DNA from: Acidobacteriota bacterium
Lineage (GTDB): Bacteria; Acidobacteriota; Vicinamibacteria; Vicinamibacterales; UBA2999
Direction of reading: 5' to 3'
Length of the DNA stretch: 64,000 nt
NCBI GenBank assembly: GCA_030697165.1
Contig: JAUYQQ010000011.1
Span: forward strand, 62,001-126,000
The notes below the pieces were generated by a model that worked only from the letters and a program-made list of their open reading frames with translations, had not been told where the DNA came from and made no database searches. Below, in pieces: positions 52,502 through 60,920 of the stretch; within the stretch, counting starts at the first letter, position 1, and each line of letters opens with the position of its first letter. A program made the translations under genes and the position numbers.

Positions 52502-53446
52502 ATGGGCCTGCGCGTCGCATTTTTTGGCACGCCGTCGTTCGCAGTGCCCACACTGGAGCATCTGCACCACTCCTCGCACACGGTGGCCGGCGTGGTCACC
52601 CAGCCGGACCGCCCGCGCGGCCGCGGCCAACAGATCACCGAGGGGGCCGTCAAGTCGCTGGCCGTGTCTCTACAATTGCCGGTGCTGCAGCCCGAACGTC
52701 TCGCCCGCGAGAACTTCGAGGAGGCGTTCACGGCGCTCGGCGCCGACATCGGCGTGGTCGCGGCTTACGGCAAGATTCTGCCCGACTGGCTGCTGGCCAC
52801 GCCCCGCCTGGGCCTGATTAACGTGCACGCCTCGCTGCTGCCCCGCTATCGCGGCGCCTCACCCGTTCATCGCGCCGTTATCAGTGGCGATACTGAAACC
52901 GGCGTCACGATCATGCGCGTCGTGAAGGCGCTCGACGCCGGTCCGATGCTGTCGCGCGTTCAGGTCCCCATCGGCGAGGCCGACACGACCACGATGATCG
53001 AGGCGAAATTGGCGGTGCGTGGCGCGGCACTTCTGGTCGCCACGCTCGACGACATCGAACACGGGCGGGCCGCCGAGACGCCGCAGGACGAGTCGCTCGT
53101 GACCTACGCGCCCAAGTTGACCAAGGCGGAAGGCGCGATCGACTGGCGGCGGCCGGCCCGCGAACTCCACAACCTGATCCGCGGCCTGTGGCCCTGGCCG
53201 CACGCGTATGCGTTCCTGGATGGGACGCGCTTCATCCTCCACCGATCGCGGTTGTCGTCGCACCTGTCGTCCGCGCCGCCCGGAACCATTCTCGCCGCGT
53301 CGGCAGCCGACGGCCTGCATGTGGCGTGCGGCGACGCCGCACTCGAAATCATCGACCTGCAACTCGAAGGCAAGCGCGTGATGAGCGCGCGTGATGCGAT
53401 GGCCAGTCCCCTGCTGAAATCCGGCGCGCGATTCTCGACGCCATGA
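52502..53446 (+). CDS. fmt: Methionyl-tRNA formyltransferase
   Basis: 314-residue enzyme formylating initiator Met-tRNA. N-terminus RVAFFGTPSFAVPTLEHL (residues 4-21), the catalytic NVHASLLPRYRGASP (about 107-121) with Asn-His, the downstream Asp in MRVVKALDAGPM, and the C-terminal OB-like tRNA-binding region. Starts 7 bp after def, overlapping rsmB by 4 bp. Usual genomic order def-fmt-rsmB. Confidence 0.97.
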   Translation: MGLRVAFFGTPSFAVPTLEHLHHSSHTVAGVVTQPDRPRGRGQQITEGAVKSLAVSLQLPVLQPERLARENFEEAFTALGADIGVVAAYGKILPDWLLATPRLGLINVHASLLPRYRGASPVHRAVISGDTETGVTIMRVVKALDAGPMLSRVQVPIGEADTTTMIEAKLAVRGAALLVATLDDIEHGRAAETPQDESLVTYAPKLTKAEGAIDWRRPARELHNLIRGLWPWPHAYAFLDGTRFILHRSRLSSHLSSAPPGTILAASAADGLHVACGDAALEIIDLQLEGKRVMSARDAMASPLLKSGARFSTP

Positions 53447-54753
53447 TTGCCCCTGCGCGTGTTGCCGCGCTCGACGCGCTTCGCCAGATCGACGACGAGC
53501 GGCTCGATCTGGGCGAGGCCGTCGACCGGGTCCGCAAGCCGTTGACCGACGAACGCGACCGGGCCCTGCTGCTCGAGATCGTGACCGGCACGCTGCGCAT
53601 GCGCGCGGCCCTCGACCACCAGCTGTCGTTGCGATTGACGCGACCGCTCGCCAAGCTGGATGCCATCGTCCGCGACATCCTGCGGATGAGCGCGTTCCAA
53701 CTGATCTACCTGACGCGGACGCCCTCGTCTGCCGTCATCAACGACGCCGTGGATCTGACTCGCCGCGGCGGCAAGACGAGCGCGACCGGCCTGGTGAATG
53801 CGGTGCTGCGCGCGCTCAACCGCGAGCGGCAACGGCTGACGTGGCCCGCGCGGCCCGGCGAGGCCGGCGGCCTGGCGGGGATGGCCAGCTATTTCGCGAT
53901 CGTGCATTCGCATCCCGAGTGGCTGATCGAGCGATGGCTGCGCCGCTACGGCATCGCCGACACGGAACGCTGGCTCGAGTTCAACAACCGCGCCGCGGCG
54001 GTGTGCCTGGTGCCCAACCGGACGCTCGCGTCCCGGGAGGCCCTCGCCGCCGAACTGGCAGCCGATGGCGTGGAGACGCAGCCAACCACGCACGCCACCC
54101 ACGGGTTGCTCGTCACCGCAGGCCCGGCCCTGGCCACGCGCGCGTTTCGCGAAGGCCGCTGCCTGGTCCAGGACGAGGCCTCGCAACTGATCGGCGAACT
54201 GGTGGCTGCCAAGCGAGGCGATCGCATTCTCGATTTGTGCGCCTCGCCCGGCGGCAAGACCGTGCTGCTCGCGGCCGACGCGGGATCGACGGGCCTGGTG
54301 GTGGCAACGGACGTCCGCCGCCATCGACTGCGGGTGCTGACCGAAACGCTGTCGCGATGCCGCCTGGCGCGCGTCCGTGTCGTTCAGGTGCCCGTCTCGG
54401 GGCCACTCCCATTCACGGACGAGAGCTTCGACCGCATCCTGGTGGACGCGCCATGCTCGGGCCTCGGCACCGTGAGGCGTGATCCTGACATCCGGTGGCG
54501 CATCTCAGAGACCGATCTGCCGGCGCTGGCGGCCACACAAGTGCTGCTCCTGCAGCGCACCGCGGCGCTGGTGCGCCGGGGCGGGTCGATCGTGTACAGC
54601 ACGTGTTCGAGCGAGCCGGACGAGAACCAGCAGGTGGTGGCGGCGTTTCTGGCCACCTGTCCTGAATTTTCTGAAACCCGCGTGCACCAGACGTGGCCCT
54701 TCCGCGACGGGCTCGAGGCCTTCTTCGGGTCGGTCCTGACCCGCCGCGCATAA
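53443..54753 (+). CDS. rsmB: 16S rRNA (cytosine(967)-C5)-methyltransferase
   Basis: 436-residue Fmu/Sun protein. N-terminal NusB-like helical domain (about 1-130) and a C-terminal m5C methyltransferase with LDLCASPGGKTVLLA (about 263-277) for SAM, the cysteine of DAPCSGLGTVRRDP, and the catalytic cysteine of IVYSTCSSEPDENQ (about 384-397). Length is normal. Overlaps fmt by 4 bp. Confidence 0.96.
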   Translation: MIAPARVAALDALRQIDDERLDLGEAVDRVRKPLTDERDRALLLEIVTGTLRMRAALDHQLSLRLTRPLAKLDAIVRDILRMSAFQLIYLTRTPSSAVINDAVDLTRRGGKTSATGLVNAVLRALNRERQRLTWPARPGEAGGLAGMASYFAIVHSHPEWLIERWLRRYGIADTERWLEFNNRAAAVCLVPNRTLASREALAAELAADGVETQPTTHATHGLLVTAGPALATRAFREGRCLVQDEASQLIGELVAAKRGDRILDLCASPGGKTVLLAADAGSTGLVVATDVRRHRLRVLTETLSRCRLARVRVVQVPVSGPLPFTDESFDRILVDAPCSGLGTVRRDPDIRWRISETDLPALAATQVLLLQRTAALVRRGGSIVYSTCSSEPDENQQVVAAFLATCPEFSETRVHQTWPFRDGLEAFFGSVLTRRA

Positions 54754-54767
54754 ACATCGCGTTCGGT

Positions 54768-54807
54768 AGCACTTAAGCACTTCAGCACCCAAGCACCCGA
54801 GCACTTC
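54768..54807. repeat. 8-bp tandem tract, AGCACNNN x5
   Basis: Five perfect-period 8-mers: AGCACTTA, AGCACTTC, AGCACCCA, AGCACCCG, AGCACTTC, between rsmB and the PASTA gene. Same class as 709 and 39255. Confidence 0.85.
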
Positions 54808-54832
54808 CCTGTAGTACCATGGAGTGTTGTCC

Positions 54833-55555
54833 ATGCCGCTTGGAACCAGAGTCTGGGGCTTCGGCAAGGTCCTGCTGCTGGCAGGGGCCCTTGCGATGAC
54901 CTTTCTCGTCTTTGCTGCCATCGCCATGCGCGTGGCAGTGCGCGCCAGGCAGGTCACGGTGCCCAACCTCGTGGGCGTGTCGCTGGCCGATGCCACCGCC
55001 CTGGCGGCCCCCCTCGACTTGAGCCTGCGGATCGACCCGCTCAAGCGACCCGACCCGAAAGTGCCCGCGGGACACGTGCTGCTGCAGGATCCCGCCGCGG
55101 GTGCCGCCGCGCGCCGCCAGCGAAGCATCCGGGTGGTGCTGAGCGACGGTGCGCGCATTGCGCGCGCCCCGAGCCTGCTCGGCGAGACCCAGCGGTCGGC
55201 CGAGATTCGCGTGGCGCAGGACGGGTTGTTGATTGGCGCCGTCACGGAAATTCGCTCCGCGCTCTACCCGCCCGACGTGGTCGTGGCGCAAGACCCGCCG
55301 CCCGCGACCGAAACTGCTGAAGTTCGCTTGCTGGTCAACCGCGGCGAGGATCGCGCGGCGTACGTGATGCCCGACTTGATCGGCCTGAACGGCGACCGTG
55401 CGGCCGACGTCATGCGCATGCGCGGTTTCCGCGTCTCCATCACCGCGCAGTCGGCGGCATCGTCCATTCCACCGGGCGTGGTCGTGCGGCAGGCGCCGGC
55501 GGGTGGCTACCAGGTTCACCCCGGTGACCCCATTGCCCTCGAGGTCAGCCGGTGA
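54833..55555 (+). CDS. PASTA-domain membrane protein without kinase domain
   Basis: 240-residue protein: one membrane helix (about residues 12-34) and three PASTA domains outside the membrane (about 38-105, [20 protein letters not shown]; 108-170; 172-240, [20 protein letters not shown]). PASTA domains bind peptidoglycan fragments and are usually attached to Ser/Thr kinases or PBPs; here there is no catalytic domain. ATG at 54833 has GGAG eight bases upstream, which decides against the GTG at 54824. It occupies the place between rsmB and rpe where Firmicutes have prpC-prkC-rsgA. Confidence 0.88.
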   Translation: MPLGTRVWGFGKVLLLAGALAMTFLVFAAIAMRVAVRARQVTVPNLVGVSLADATALAAPLDLSLRIDPLKRPDPKVPAGHVLLQDPAAGAAARRQRSIRVVLSDGARIARAPSLLGETQRSAEIRVAQDGLLIGAVTEIRSALYPPDVVVAQDPPPATETAEVRLLVNRGEDRAAYVMPDLIGLNGDRAADVMRMRGFRVSITAQSAASSIPPGVVVRQAPAGGYQVHPGDPIALEVSR

Positions 55556-55589
55556 TCCTTCGACCCGCTGTCACGCTCCCGAGGCTCAC

Positions 55590-56291
55590 ATGACATCTCG
55601 CTCAGGACCTGCGGTCCGCCTTGCGCCGTCCATCCTGTCGGCCGACTTCGCGGCCCTCGGCCGTGACATCGAGGCCGTCACGCGCGGCGGCGCCGACCAG
55701 ATCCACGTGGACGTCATGGACGGGCACTTTGTGCCGAATCTCACCATCGGCGTGCCCGTGGTGAAGTCGTTGCGCAAGGCGACCACGCTGCCGCTTGACG
55801 TGCACCTGATGATTACCGACCCGGATCGGTTCATCGAGCCGTTCATCGAGGCCGGCGCCAACATGGTGTCGGTGCATGTGGAAGTGCTGCCGCACCTCCA
55901 CCGAACCATCAGCCAGATCAAGAAGCTTGGCGCCAAGGCGGGCGTGGTGCTGAACCCGTCGACGCCGGTGTCGGCGATCGAGGAGGTTGCGGCTGATGTC
56001 GACTTCGTTTTGGTGATGTCGGTCAATCCCGGCTTCGGCGGCCAGGTCTTTATTCCGCGCAGCGTGGCCAAGATTCGCGCCGTGCGGGCGCTGCTCGACC
56101 GGGCGGGCAACACGGCGGCCCCTATTGAAGTGGATGGCGGCGTGGATCTGAGCACGGTGGCGGCGGTGGTTGAGGCCGGCGCCGAGTGGCTGGTCGCGGG
56201 CCAGGCCATTTTCGGCAGCGGCGATCCGGCGACTGCGGCGCGCGCGCTCAAGGACGCCGCCGAACACGCCGCTCGTGGCGGCGGCCGGTGA
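55590..56291 (+). CDS. rpe: Ribulose-phosphate 3-epimerase
   Basis: 233-residue TIM barrel of the pentose phosphate pathway interconverting ribulose 5-phosphate and xylulose 5-phosphate. [17 protein letters not shown] (residues 11-27), the metal site [16 protein letters not shown] (about 39-54), [19 protein letters not shown] (about 145-155) and the final Asp in [11 protein letters not shown] at 55590 is preceded by GAGG; the frame open further upstream (to 55398) overlaps the PASTA gene and is not used. Confidence 0.96.
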   Translation: MTSRSGPAVRLAPSILSADFAALGRDIEAVTRGGADQIHVDVMDGHFVPNLTIGVPVVKSLRKATTLPLDVHLMITDPDRFIEPFIEAGANMVSVHVEVLPHLHRTISQIKKLGAKAGVVLNPSTPVSAIEEVAADVDFVLVMSVNPGFGGQVFIPRSVAKIRAVRALLDRAGNTAAPIEVDGGVDLSTVAAVVEAGAEWLVAGQAIFGSGDPATAARALKDAAEHAARGGGR

Positions 56292-56689
56292 CGGCCCGCA
56301 CCAGCGCGTCGCTCGTGCGTGTGCGCTATGCCGAAACCGACCAGATGGGCGTGGTCTATTACGCCAATTACCTGGTGTGGTTTGAAGTCGGCCGCACCGA
56401 CTGGCTGCGCGACACCGGGTGGACGTACCGGGCCATGGAAGCCGACGGCTTTCAGCTGCCCGTGATCCAGGCGCACTGCGAGTACCAGCAGAGCGCGCGA
56501 TACGACGATGAGCTGGAGATTCGGACGCGGGCGAGCCTGGTGTCGCCGGTTCGCATCCAGTTCGATTACGAGGTGGTACGGCCGGTCGATGGCACGACGC
56601 TTGCTCTGGGTCATACGGTCCACGCCACCATCGGTCCGGCGGGGCGCCCGGCACGCCTGCCGGATCGGATGAAGGATTTATTCGTATGA
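56288..56689 (+). CDS. Acyl-CoA thioesterase, YbgC/4-hydroxybenzoyl-CoA thioesterase family
   Basis: 133-residue hot-dog-fold thioesterase. [20 protein letters not shown] (about residues 11-30) has the catalytic Asp and is the YbgC signature, followed by [20 protein letters not shown] and strands [23 protein letters not shown] start overlaps the rpe stop (GTGA). YbgC proteins are often near Tol-Pal genes; here it sits between rpe and an epimerase. Acyl substrate unknown. Confidence 0.92.
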   Translation: MTARTSASLVRVRYAETDQMGVVYYANYLVWFEVGRTDWLRDTGWTYRAMEADGFQLPVIQAHCEYQQSARYDDELEIRTRASLVSPVRIQFDYEVVRPVDGTTLALGHTVHATIGPAGRPARLPDRMKDLFV

Positions 56690-57627
56690 AAGCACTGGTC
56701 ACCGGCGGAGCGGGTTTCATCGGTTCGACCCTGAGCGAGCGCTTGCTCGAACAGGGGGCAAGCGTGCGCGCCATCGACGCGTTTACGGACTTCTATCCGC
56801 GTCCACTCAAGGAACGCAACCTCGAGAACCTGCGCGGCCGCGCCGGCTACGACTTCATTGAAGGCGACCTGCGCGAAGTCGATCTGAACGCCGCGCTCGA
56901 CGGCATCACCCACGTGTTCCACCTCGCGGCCCAGGCCGGCGTGCGCCGGAGTTGGGGCAAGGAGTTCCAGGTCTACACCGGCCTGAACGTGGACGCGACG
57001 CAGGCGTTGCTCGAGGCCTGTGCGACCAAGCCCATCGCGCGCCTGGTCTATGCGTCGAGTTCTTCGGTGTACGGAGACGATGTGGCGATTCCGATGACCG
57101 AGACGGCGCTGCCCCAGCCGGTGTCGCCGTACGGGGTCACCAAGCTGGCGGCCGAGCAACTGTGCCACTTGTATTTCGTGAACTACGGTGTGCCGGCGGT
57201 CTCGCTGCGCTACTTCACCGTCTACGGTCCCCGGCAGCGGCCCGACATGGGTTTTAACCGCTTCTTTACCGCCATTTTGAACGGCCAGCCGCTGATCCAG
57301 TTCGGCGACGGCCTGCAGACCCGCGATTTCACGTTTGTGGCCGATGCGGCAGCGGCGACCGCCGCCGCCGCCGTCCGCGGAGTGCCCGGGCGCGTCTACA
57401 ATATTGGCGGGGGTTCGCGCGTGTCCCTGAAGGAAGTGTTCGACCTGCTGGCCAAGGTATCCGGCCGCAAGGTCACGATCGATCACCAAGGCCCCCAGAA
57501 GGGCGATATGCGCGATACCTACGCCGACACGACACGGGCCAGGCAGGACCTGGCGTTTGCGCCGTCGGTGACGCTCGAAGAAGGTCTTCGGGCGATGTGG
57601 CGCTGGATGGAAGCGACGAAAGCATGA
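56686..57627 (+). CDS. NAD-dependent sugar-nucleotide epimerase (extended SDR)
   Basis: 313-residue extended short-chain dehydrogenase. NAD loop LVTGGAGFIGSTLSERL (residues 4-20), HVFHLAAQAGVRRSW, catalytic Ser in YASSSSVYGDD, Tyr-x3-Lys in PYGVTKLAAEQL, and the substrate loop RYFTVYGPRQRPDM. This pattern is closest to UDP-glucuronate/UDP-glucose 4-epimerases. Overlaps the thioesterase and bamD genes by 4 bp. Probably supplies a sugar nucleotide for envelope polysaccharide. Confidence 0.9.
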   Translation: MKALVTGGAGFIGSTLSERLLEQGASVRAIDAFTDFYPRPLKERNLENLRGRAGYDFIEGDLREVDLNAALDGITHVFHLAAQAGVRRSWGKEFQVYTGLNVDATQALLEACATKPIARLVYASSSSVYGDDVAIPMTETALPQPVSPYGVTKLAAEQLCHLYFVNYGVPAVSLRYFTVYGPRQRPDMGFNRFFTAILNGQPLIQFGDGLQTRDFTFVADAAAATAAAAVRGVPGRVYNIGGGSRVSLKEVFDLLAKVSGRKVTIDHQGPQKGDMRDTYADTTRARQDLAFAPSVTLEEGLRAMWRWMEATKA

Positions 57628-58412
57628 GTGCAATGCGACTAGTGACAGCGCTGGCGCTGGCGGCCGCGCTGGCGGGCGGATGCGCGGCGAAGCAAGGCGA
57701 CCTGCCACCCGGAACGGTGGACGCCGACAAGTTCCTGTACGAACGCGGCGTTGAGGCGGCCAAGGAACGCAAGTGGCTGAACTCGCGCGAATACCTGCGC
57801 AACCTGGTCGACAACTATCCGCAGAGCCCGTTTCGCCCCGACGCGAAGCTGGCTCTCGGCGACACCTATATCGGAGAGGACACCACCGAATCGCTGCTGC
57901 TCGCCGCCAACGAATTCCGCGAATTCCTCACCTTTTACCCCACTCACGCGCGCGCCGACTACGCACAATTGCAGATCGCCAAGTCGTTCATGGAGCAGAT
58001 GCTGGCGCCCGAGCGCGACCAGTCCGCGACCAAGGACGCCATCAAGGAGATTGAGATCTTCCTGCAACGATTCCCGAACAGCTCGCTCATGTCCGAAGCG
58101 CGCATCATGGAGCGCGAGGCCCGCGACCGGTTGAGCGAAGCCGAGTACCGGGTCGGGTTCTACTATTTCCGGGTCAAATGGGACCCGGGTGCCATCGATC
58201 GGTTCAAGGAATTGCTCAAGAACGACCCGGCCTTCAGTAACCGGGATGCGGTCTATTACCATCTAGCGGAATCGCTGTATCGAACCGAGAAGAAAGCAGA
58301 AGCGCTCCCCTACTATGAACGCTTGCTCCTGGAGTTCGAGAAGAGCCAGTTTCTCGAATTGGCGCAGAAACGCGTCGCGGAGCTCAAAGGCGGGCCACCC
58401 GCCGGAAAGTAG
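57624..58412 (+). CDS. bamD: Outer-membrane assembly lipoprotein BamD
   Basis: 262-residue lipoprotein of the BAM complex. The lipobox is LAAALAGGC, cleaved before Cys20. The mature protein is about five TPR-type repeats: FLYERGVEAAKERKWLNSRE, LVDNYPQSPFRPDAKLALGD, FREFLTFYPTHARADYAQLQ, IEIFLQRFPNSSLMSEARIM, DRFKELLKNDPAFSNRDAVY, ending PYYERLLLEFEKSQFLELAQ. ATG overlaps the epimerase stop; a second ATG three codons on is possible. It supports a Gram-negative (diderm) envelope. Confidence 0.92.
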   Translation: MSAMRLVTALALAAALAGGCAAKQGDLPPGTVDADKFLYERGVEAAKERKWLNSREYLRNLVDNYPQSPFRPDAKLALGDTYIGEDTTESLLLAANEFREFLTFYPTHARADYAQLQIAKSFMEQMLAPERDQSATKDAIKEIEIFLQRFPNSSLMSEARIMEREARDRLSEAEYRVGFYYFRVKWDPGAIDRFKELLKNDPAFSNRDAVYYHLAESLYRTEKKAEALPYYERLLLEFEKSQFLELAQKRVAELKGGPPAGK

Positions 58413-58419
58413 GCCAGTT

Positions 58420-59172
58420 ATGCGCGTCCGCGTCGTGTTTGCTGCCGCCATCGCCGTGATGACGGCGGCACCAGCCTGGGCCCAATCGAAGCCCATCCTC
58501 GCCCCGCGAACCACGCTGCCCTCACACGTGATGTGCGCAGATATGCTCGTGCCGGCGCTGCCGACGCCGGCCCTGCACATTGCCGGCGCCCATCACGCCG
58601 AGATTCGGCTCGCGCTCAATCGCAGCGATGTCGCGGTCGTCTCCCGCCGGCCCGAAGACGGCCTGGCAGTCGGCCAGCGCTACCTGGTCCGCCGGCTCCC
58701 CTGGGGCCAGCAGGCAATCCTGCCGAAAGAAGGCGGCTACGTGCCGATCAGGACCGTGGGCTGGATCACGATCACGGCTCTCGACGAGTACAACGCCCTG
58801 GCCAATGTCGACCACTCGTGCGACGCGATCGAACCGAACGACTACCTGGTGCCTTATGTCGAACCGGTGCTGCCCTCGCCGGACGCGATCCTGCTCGCGC
58901 CAGACTTCACCGAGCGGGTGCAGATTCTTCCCGGCTTGGAAGGCCGCCAAATCTTTGCCGGCGGCGACACGCTGTCGATTGCCCGTGGTACCGACGACGG
59001 CGTGGCCGTCGGCGCGCGCTATGCGATTTATCGCGACCGCAAGGACGGCAAGCCCCTCGTTCACATCGCCGAGGCGATCGTGACCGATCCCTCATCGGCC
59101 TCAGCGAAGTTGATTGTGACGACCACGCGGGACGTGGTCCAGGTGACCGATATCGCGGTCCCGCGGCGGTGA
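58420..59172 (+). CDS. Exported protein of unknown function
   Basis: 250-residue protein not recognised. Signal peptide about 1-21 (ends PAWAQSKP). The mature part is strand-rich, with HVMCADMLVPALPTPALHIAG, two paired blocks GLAVGQRYLVRR and GVAVGARYAIYRD about 165 residues apart, and DVVQVTDIAVPR at the end. Two cysteines may pair. Begins 7 bp after bamD, so it is probably co-transcribed with it and acts in the periplasm or outer membrane. The VG-x-RY repeats recall LPS/peptidoglycan-binding strand pairs, but this is only a guess. Confidence 0.7.
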   Translation: MRVRVVFAAAIAVMTAAPAWAQSKPILAPRTTLPSHVMCADMLVPALPTPALHIAGAHHAEIRLALNRSDVAVVSRRPEDGLAVGQRYLVRRLPWGQQAILPKEGGYVPIRTVGWITITALDEYNALANVDHSCDAIEPNDYLVPYVEPVLPSPDAILLAPDFTERVQILPGLEGRQIFAGGDTLSIARGTDDGVAVGARYAIYRDRKDGKPLVHIAEAIVTDPSSASAKLIVTTTRDVVQVTDIAVPRR

Positions 59173-59184
59173 GGCTGCGCGAGC

Positions 59185-59811
59185 CTAGCTGACCTTCTTT
59201 TCCTGTTCTTTTTGCCTGGCCGACTTCGCCGCCGCGAAGTCGGTCACTTTCGCGGCGCGAATGCCCATGGCGCGCTGGAAGTCGCGGTAGTAATCCAGCC
59301 CAGAGACCACGGCAGTCAGCAACACCACCCACAGCGCGGCCTGCCCCAGCCACAGCAACAAGGGCCACCGTTCCCAGCCCAGGATCAGCAGCAGGATGGC
59401 CGTGACCTGCGACGCCATCTTCAACTTACCCATCCCGGACGCCGGCATGGCCAGCCCGCGGGAATACGCCACATTGCGCAGCGCCGTGACCGCGATCTCG
59501 CGGCCGATGATCACGCCCACCATCCAGGCCGATGCCAGGTCGAGCTGGACGAGCGAGATGAGCGTGGCCGAGATCAGCAGTTTGTCGGCAAGGGGATCGA
59601 GAATCTGGCCGAGGGGGGTGACCTGATCGCGCCGGCGTGCGAGGTAGCCATCCAGCCAGTCGGTAAGCGACGCGAGGCCGAAAATGGCAGCCGCGACCAG
59701 CTCGACCGGAAGGCCAGCGACGAGCCGGCCCTCAAATTTCGTCAGCAGGACCGAAACCAGCACCGGCACCAGGAATATGCGTGCGATCGTTAGGCTGTTC
59801 GGGAGGTTCAT
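59185..59811 (-). CDS. pgsA: CDP-diacylglycerol-glycerol-3-phosphate phosphatidyltransferase
   Basis: 208-residue integral membrane CDP-alcohol phosphatidyltransferase making phosphatidylglycerol phosphate. The family motif D-G-x2-A-R-x8-G-x3-D-x3-D is complete: DGYLARRRDQVTPLGQILDP and LADK (about residues 56-79). Four to six helices follow. The N-terminus MNLPNSLTIARIFLVPVLV is the standard PgsA start. The tail is Lys/Ala/Glu-rich. Convergent with the exported-protein gene and divergent from the pyrophosphorylase. Confidence 0.94.
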   Translation of the reverse strand: MNLPNSLTIARIFLVPVLVSVLLTKFEGRLVAGLPVELVAAAIFGLASLTDWLDGYLARRRDQVTPLGQILDPLADKLLISATLISLVQLDLASAWMVGVIIGREIAVTALRNVAYSRGLAMPASGMGKLKMASQVTAILLLILGWERWPLLLWLGQAALWVVLLTAVVSGLDYYRDFQRAMGIRAAKVTDFAAAKSARQKEQEKKVS

Positions 59812-59861
59812 GTCTACCCGCGGCCATTCTACCCCTCGCTCGTGTAACATGGAAGTTTGTC

Positions 59862-60920
59862 ATGAAGGCCATCCTCCTTGCCGGGGGCAAGGGCACGCGG
59901 CTGCGCCCGCTCACCCTGCACACCCCCAAGCCCGTTGTCCCAATCTTCGACCGAGCCTTTCTCCACTACCAGATTGACCAGCTCAAGCAGGTCCCGGAGA
60001 TCGACGAGGTCATCCTGAGCCTCAACTACCAGCCCCGCCGCATTGAAGAGGTTTTCGGCGACGGCACGGGCACCGGCGTGCACATCCGGTATGTGGTCGA
60101 GCCGGCGCCGCTTGGCACCGGCGGCGCCATTCGCTATGCCGCCCAGAACGTCACCGACACGATCGTGGTCTTCAACGGCGACGTCATGACCAGTGTCGAC
60201 GTCAACGCCGTGCTCCGGCTGCACCGCGAGCGCAAGGCCAAGGCCACCATCGTGCTGACACCGGTGGAGAACCCGACCGCCTACGGCCTGGTCGAGACCG
60301 AGAGCGACGGCCGCGTGCGGCGCTTCCTCGAGAAGCCCAATCCCGACGAGATTACCTGCGACACGATCAACGCCGGCATCTACGTGCTCGAACCGGACAC
60401 GTTCGACCGCATCCCGAAGGATGTCTCGTATTCGATCGAGCGCACGTATTTCCCGTCGCTGATTGAGCGGCAGGACATGTTCGTGGCGTACATCGATCGC
60501 GGCTACTGGATCGACATCGGCACGCCGGAGAAGTACATCCAGGTACACCACGACATGTTCGACGGCAAGTTTGCCGGCGGCGTGTTCGCCACGGCCGATC
60601 GCACCCAGCCGATCGTGTCGCCCGACGCGCGGATTGAGGATGGCGTGACCCTGGTTGGTCCGTGCTTCATCGATGCCGGCGTGCACGTCAAGAGCGGCGC
60701 CCGCATCGGCCCCTACTCCGTGCTCGGCCGGTCGGTGCTGGTCGAGGAATCGGCCGACGTCGAGAACACCATCGTGTGGCCGAACACGCGCATCGGGCAG
60801 AGCGCGGTCGTGCACGGCCCGATCGTCGGCCGCAACTGTCACATCGGCCGCAACGCCGTGCTGAAATCCGCCTCCGTGATCGGCGACAAGACGCAACTGA
60901 CTGACTACACCACGCTATGA
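59862..60920 (+). CDS. Sugar-nucleotide pyrophosphorylase (mannose-1-phosphate guanylyltransferase type)
   Basis: 352-residue two-domain enzyme. Residues 1-235 are a nucleotidyltransferase: LLAGGKGTRLRPLTLHTPKP (6-25) is the NTP loop, with FNGDVMTSVD and EKPNPDEI, and YWIDIGTPEKYI. Residues about 255-352 are a left-handed beta-helix of hexapeptide repeats (VGPCFIDAGVHVKSGARIGP, IGQSAVVHGPIVGRNCHIGR). The overlap with the phosphohexomutase gene (4 bp) points to a sugar-1-phosphate route, probably GDP-mannose or a similar donor; the sugar cannot be fixed by eye. Confidence 0.9.
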   Translation: MKAILLAGGKGTRLRPLTLHTPKPVVPIFDRAFLHYQIDQLKQVPEIDEVILSLNYQPRRIEEVFGDGTGTGVHIRYVVEPAPLGTGGAIRYAAQNVTDTIVVFNGDVMTSVDVNAVLRLHRERKAKATIVLTPVENPTAYGLVETESDGRVRRFLEKPNPDEITCDTINAGIYVLEPDTFDRIPKDVSYSIERTYFPSLIERQDMFVAYIDRGYWIDIGTPEKYIQVHHDMFDGKFAGGVFATADRTQPIVSPDARIEDGVTLVGPCFIDAGVHVKSGARIGPYSVLGRSVLVEESADVENTIVWPNTRIGQSAVVHGPIVGRNCHIGRNAVLKSASVIGDKTQLTDYTTL

